Source: Artemia franciscana (taxonomy: Eukaryota > Arthropoda > Branchiopoda > Anostraca > Artemiidae). Taken from it: a stretch of 64,000 nt of DNA. Of this stretch, positions 59,976 to 64,000 are shown piece by piece. Location: NCBI RefSeq assembly GCF_032884065.1, contig NW_027063627.1:606001-670000 (forward strand), given 5' to 3'. Position 1 is the stretch's first letter, and the number at the start of each line of letters is the position of its first letter. Under the pieces are notes generated by a model. That model had not been told where the DNA came from and ran no database searches. It saw only the letters and a list, made by a program, of their open reading frames with translations. The translations under genes and the position numbers were made by a program.

Positions 59976-61210
59976 AGGCGATTGTATAAACTTTGAAGGG
60001 GGTTTATTAGATTGGTAATCAGGAGTTCTAGTGCCCTTTGAAAGATTCAGAGTAATTGGAGAGTGGATATCGCCCCTCACACATCATATTTTTCAAAATA
60101 CATCTGAGAGAAATTTTGAGATGTAATTTGTTGTCTTAGAAATTTTGAAAAAGGCTCATTTGATTGGAAATTGAAAGGACTAGTGCTCTTTTTATTAGTC
60201 AAAAGTGGTTACAGGTACTGATTAGAAAGATACTAACTAGGTGTTGAGACAATCCAATTTCATGCTGTGGAGTTTCAGTGACAAAAACTGGTTTTTGTCA
60301 CTGCAGATTTTAGAATAAAGTGACATACATGAACTGCCAAAAAGTAAAAGGCATAAGGTGCTTTTGAGTAACCACTAGTTTTAGAAGAGGGGATTTTAGA
60401 GGAAATCCCTTGCAAAATAAAGAGAAATATAGTTGTCGTCTGTAGATTTGCCATTGTTCTTAGAAACATTTATTGAAAATATAACTTCAGATCCATCATA
60501 AAGAGAATATTCTTGTTAATCGTCTCTTAACCCATGAAAAATAGGTAATTTTATTCCCGATTTGGACTTGCGTTGTCTCTGTGAATGGCAATAATCCCAG
60601 GTAGCTGAAGACCATTCTTTGGCGACAAAAATAATGAGGACCAGACACAGATGCCTTTTCTCAAAATAGTCTAGTCAATTCTCTGTAAAAACGAAAAAAA
60701 TCTTTTATCACTGGTAACCAGCCTAGTGACTGTGCTGCTCGCCATTTTTCAATTTATAGGCAAGTGGCTTGTTTGTGGATCTGCTTATTTCTGTTTTGTG
60801 TTTATAGAAATGATGATCAGGCAGGTCATATTATACTGATCCAGCAGTTTAGCTCGCCAGTCAGAGTGCTGTGAAAGCAAATTCTTTCAAAATGTGGATG
60901 CTCTTTTAGACTGCTAAATTAACTACGCTCAGACACATTAGCCAACTGTTAAATCAAATGATGCCTATTCTCTGTAACTTTTTTCTACTGTTTGTTTAAG
61001 GTTGAGGGCATTTTGGCGCTACAAAAAGGCCTAGTCCCTGCTCTTTGGTATCAGTTATGCATGAATGGCTCGAGACTTGGAACATTCCATTTCTTTGAAG
61101 ACAAAGGCTTTGTAAGAAGACCAGATGGAACAGCAAGTCCAGCAAAAACTATTTTGGCTGGATTAGTGGCAGGATGCGTTGGTGCCTTCTTTGGTAGTCC
61201 ATTGTATTTG
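56003..61210 (+). CDS. SLC25A35: Mitochondrial carrier, SLC25A35-type (first two exons; gene continues past the window)
   Basis: Exons 56003-56167 and 61001-61210 join in phase 0 to the first 125 residues of a carrier that is normally about 300 residues. It opens [20 protein letters not shown], as SLC25A35/34 proteins do, with the mitochondrial carrier signature PLEVVKIRM in helix 1, then LQGEL and [13 protein letters not shown]. Exon 2 gives [15 protein letters not shown] (matrix helix and helix 2, with Gln where the signature has an aromatic) and then helix 3 up to GSPLYL, the second signature. The family sits in the inner mitochondrial membrane. The transported substrate is not established. 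Exons for helices 4-6 are not found by 64000. Confidence 0.85.
56168..57299 (+). other. Carrier intron 1, first part
   Basis: Donor GTAACT at 56168. AT-rich with no clear repeat. ATATAGTTCAT text is duplicated near 57070-57110. Confidence 0.45.
57300..58800 (-). pseudogene. RTE-like LINE copy with intact 3' end, interrupted
   Basis: On the minus strand, 58800-58530 holds the reverse transcriptase part ([15 protein letters not shown] in shifting frames, then a YADD-like box). 57970-57317 holds the thumb and C-terminus: [84 protein letters not shown]. It ends in a TAG triplet tail at 57300-57321. In the 47 kb copy only about 145 bp separate the two parts. Here about 560 bp do, so foreign sequence (about 57980-58500) has been inserted. 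Two overlapping frames (57628-57317 and 57816-57583) show a frameshift near 57600. Confidence 0.8.
58855..60200 (+). repeat. Higher-order tandem array in the carrier intron (280 bp family)
   Basis: Two alternating subunits. Type a (GGAAATTGAAAGGACTAGTGC, TTTTTAATAGTC) starts near 58862, 59283, 59681 and 60153. Type b (GGTAATCAGAAGTTCTAGTG) starts near 59133, 59531 and 60000. The a+b period is about 400-420 bp, longer in the third unit because of a TA expansion. The units share the phrases of the arrays at 50 and 33 kb. Small frames are incidental. Confidence 0.8.
59901..59970. repeat. (TA)35 microsatellite inside the array
   Basis: 70 bp of TA at the position where the first unit has only (TA)6 (59092-59103) and the second has GGTACATGTATAA. 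Confidence 0.95.
60201..61000 (+). other. Carrier intron 1, last part
   Basis: Unique AT-rich sequence. CAAAAACTGG/CCAGTTTTTG-like text near 60280-60300 can form a small hairpin. The intron ends with the acceptor TTTGTTTAAG at 61000. Confidence 0.45.
61001..61210 (+). CDS. SLC25A35: Exon 2 of the SLC25A35-type carrier
   Basis: 70 codons in phase 0 between the acceptor TTTAAG and the donor GTATGT. Begins [10 protein letters not shown] and ends GSPLYL, exactly where the second carrier signature (Pro-x-x-x-Val-Lys) would continue in the next exon. It covers helix 2, the MNGSRLGTF stretch and helix 3 ([20 protein letters not shown]). It is free of stops and conserved at glycines, so the gene looks alive. 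Confidence 0.9.
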
Positions 61211-63192
61211 GTATGTGTTTAGCAGTTAAAAAAAAAAAAAAAAAAAAACATAAAAAAACAGGTAACATGTCTGCTTTTTATGAATGAAATATTTTCTTTG
61301 AAAAGAAAATCATCGTTTTCTTTTTGAACTTCTTAATAATAACTTTTGTAAATATTCTTTTCTAATTTTTTTCCATTTATTTTGCTTTAAACTATTTTTT
61401 TGGTTATACTTTTTAAATTAACTGGCATCACCCCTTTTTTAAACTTTTAAACATGAAAAATGTCAATTAATACAAAATTCTTTAAAACATGCTATTAGCC
61501 ATGGATTTGTTACATGACTCAGAAAAGACATTGTATAGAATTGTTTTCTGAAAATATAAAAAATCCGAACAAACAGTGCCCTACACGCTGCTTTTACTGC
61601 TTCACCTGGGAAAAAACCTGAAAGGAGACCTTGGAGACCTGGTGGTAAAGGAGAAATAGCCCAGGGCAATCCCAAAAACGTTTTCTGTCTGTTGTCTTTT
61701 GTAAATTAATATTCTATGCTAATAACCTTCATTACTATACATGGCTGAGCATGTGTCTCTGAAGACTTATTAGCGAATGTGGCCCCGCAAACTAGAAGAC
61801 AATAAAAACAAGAATTATATATGCTGCATTAAGCAGCTCCATTTTCTAAATATTTTTTAAAATTTTCTGGAAGACCCATGAGAAACTTTGGAGACTCCTG
61901 GTGCAAAATATTATGTTTCTGTTGCTTCAGGAGTCCTTTGTGAGAAAAAAAATATCTAACATCCTCCCCCTCTAAATTTTGGCCGAGTTTATATACAAGG
62001 GACGTGGCGCTGTTTTATTCCTAAGAGTGCCTTAGCTTGGGGGAGGGGGAGTCTAATTCGTCTAATGTGCAAAGACAGGCTGTGTGCCTGTAAATCTAGA
62101 AAGAATACAATCTTAGAGTGGGAAAGGCCTCCCTTGGGTATGTAACTTGCTATTATGCTAACGTCTTTGTATTTTGTGTTCCCCAGAGTAGCCTATTTGT
62201 TTTTTCTGTGTGTTTATTCGGTTCCATAGCGTGATTTGTTCAAAGAAGCACTTGGTTATAAAATGTCCTCCTATGATCACATTCAGTAAGCGCTCTCAAT
62301 TCTGATACATAAAATGTGGAGAGGAACTTCAGATCAGTCATAAGAGAGACCTAAATGGCCGGTAAAGGTGAGAGAACAATAAGGATGTATTCATAGTAGC
62401 ATAGCTATTTTAAATGATCAATACCATTGTGGATAAAAGATATCCTGTATTTTTCTCTTGGAATAACTGGGAGTCCATTCTGCGATTTCATTTTTATTTG
62501 ATTTCTCTATGATTGCTAGCCAGATTTCTCCCTGTCTAAAACAAGTGAACAAAAACTTCAGGATGTCTGAAGGAAACAACTTTTATGGGGCGCTCCCAAC
62601 CACCTATTGAACTCTTGTTATTAGTCATCCGTCACCGATAGTACCCTAAGCAATGTTGTCGATTTCCATACACAGTACCATCTATAAAACATACAGATAA
62701 TGAATTTATGTAGGCTAGTGGTAAGCAAATCGATTTTTGTTTTACTAATCACTCACCTGATCATAGAACTAGAATTCATAACGAACTTAAAGATATTTGG
62801 TGGCATTACTAGCGGTGACAGAGCAAGAGCATTTCAACGGAATTTTTGGGTCATTTCGTGTCTTGCTTGCGTTGAGATAAGCTATTTCATGCAGGAATTT
62901 TGGGGGGGAAACAAACTCGGGACTAGCAAACCACACAAGAAGAGTGGGCTCTCAGTTCATAAACGGAATCACGAAGATACATTGTCTGTGGAATCGAAAA
63001 GGTGCTGTGCGAATCTTAGGTTCAAGTGGTTTTTACAATTCACCCTATTAAACAAAACGCTCTATATTGATTTGTTTACTATGGATTAATCTGCGTTTCT
63101 ATTTCATATTTTCCCTAAAACATGTTATCACCATTTTTAAGTTGCACTAGTTTTTGGCATTCGGAACTAAATAACTTGGTATTATCTGTTGT
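61211..63192 (+). other. Carrier intron 2 (no further exon found)
   Basis: Starts with GTATGT and a 21 bp poly(A) run (61228-61248). No frame encodes the expected next carrier block (Val-Lys-Thr-x-Leu-Gln). A 129-codon frame at 62700-63089 has no carrier or other domain. Two GATTTCT-rich stretches near 62500 are unremarkable. Confidence 0.5.
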
Positions 63193-64000
63193 TAAACAGT
63201 TTGTGGTAATGAACTGTAGGTAAGGAGAGGCCCGGCTCAATAGTGACCGGAACTCTAAAAAACGGAATTTTGATACCAATAGATATATCGAAGAATCGGC
63301 TTATTATGCTGATTCCAAATATGAAAGTTTCATTAAGTTTAGTCTTACCCATCAAAGGCAACGAGCCATAGAAAATTTGCCTGACTTTCGAAAAAAAAGA
63401 AAAAAACTCCTAAAAGTCAAAGAATCTTAATGAAAATCACACCATCAGATTAAGAGCATCAGAGAATCCTACTGTAGAGCTTTCAAGCTCCTATCATAAA
63501 AAATGGGGAATTTGCATTTTTAGCTTGAAGAAAGATCACGGATGCAAGTTTATTCGATTGTTTCTTTTCTTTCTTTTTTTTTTCAAGGGGTGATCTAATC
63601 GACCAAGAGTTCCTAGAATATCTGGAAAAGGCTCGTTATAACGGAGATTAAAAGTTTTAGAACCCTTTTGACGTGACCAAAATATTAGAGGATAATTAGG
63701 CCCCCTCCCACGCCTCTTTTTTCTCAAAATCATTCGATAAAATTTTGATATAACCATTTTGTTTAGCGTAGTTGAAAGGACGAATAACTATATCTTTGGA
63801 GATAACATGACTCCCAAAGCCCCTGGGGAAAGGTATTAAATTTATAAAATTTGCCCATTGTTAACGTAAAGTATTTGTTATTGGGTAGTATGCATACATT
63901 TTTCAGGTGGGCGGTGGAGCTTCTGTTGTGGGAATTTCCCACGATGAAAATTTTCCTTTGGGAGGGAAATTTCAGGGGAAATTTTAAGCTGGTGGAATTT
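63193..64000 (+). repeat. FB subfamily copy, running off the window
   Basis: Starts with a mutated terminal hairpin (TAAACAGTTTGTGGTAATG), then AAGGAGAGGCCCGGC and segment B. From about 63600 it matches the 9.9 kb subfamily, including GGGAAATTTC-rich runs at the end. Confidence 0.75.

Noticed and set aside
62700-63089. 129-codon frame considered as a third carrier exon
   Set aside because: Lacks the carrier signature and any expected helix pattern, and no acceptor is in phase.

Overview
The window is nuclear DNA of an arthropod. Genes are split by long introns with GT-AG junctions, an arthropod-type chitin-binding gene and two mitochondrial or metabolic genes are present, and most of the DNA is repeats, non-LTR retrotransposon debris and TA-rich microsatellites. 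The dominant repeat (foldback units with cores such as GCTCTTTACGCTAAAG) looks like repeats I remember from brine shrimp (Artemia). That is recollection, not a search, so the species is only a suggestion. No bacterial gene, rRNA, CRISPR or convincing tRNA gene is visible.  Layout. 1-12.7 kb: pieces of a large foldback (FB) repeat, including a near-perfect 0.8 kb palindrome centred near 3046, and a head-to-head pair of tandem arrays (6.5-9.3 kb) around a centre near 8.0 kb. 12.7-28.3 kb, plus strand: a gene for a long, low-complexity, probably secreted cuticle or extracellular-matrix protein ending in one CBM14 (peritrophin-A) domain. Four exons join in phase. Its 8 kb intron holds a nearly complete FB element with a LINE nested in it. 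28.3-32.8 kb, minus strand: a nearly full-length but frameshifted CR1/L2-like LINE. 33-45 kb: degenerate tandem arrays (about 280, 300 and 170 bp units), one of them split by another FB insertion.  45.2-56.0 kb, minus strand: a two-exon serine hydrolase-like (SERHL/kraken) alpha/beta hydrolase. Its short first exon lies 9.9 kb from the catalytic exon, across an intron full of RTE-like LINE copies and satellites. 56.0 kb to beyond the window, plus strand: the first two exons of a mitochondrial carrier of the SLC25A35 type. The two apparent start codons face away from each other with only 15 bp between them, so the genes are a candidate for bidirectional transcription with overlapping 5' ends. 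The end of the window (63.2-64 kb) enters another FB copy.  Working together: only the SERHL/SLC25A35 pair suggests co-regulation, and a mitochondria-like N-terminus on the hydrolase would fit a shared mitochondrial setting. The remaining content is best read as a record of transposition, palindrome formation and microsatellite growth around these three genes.
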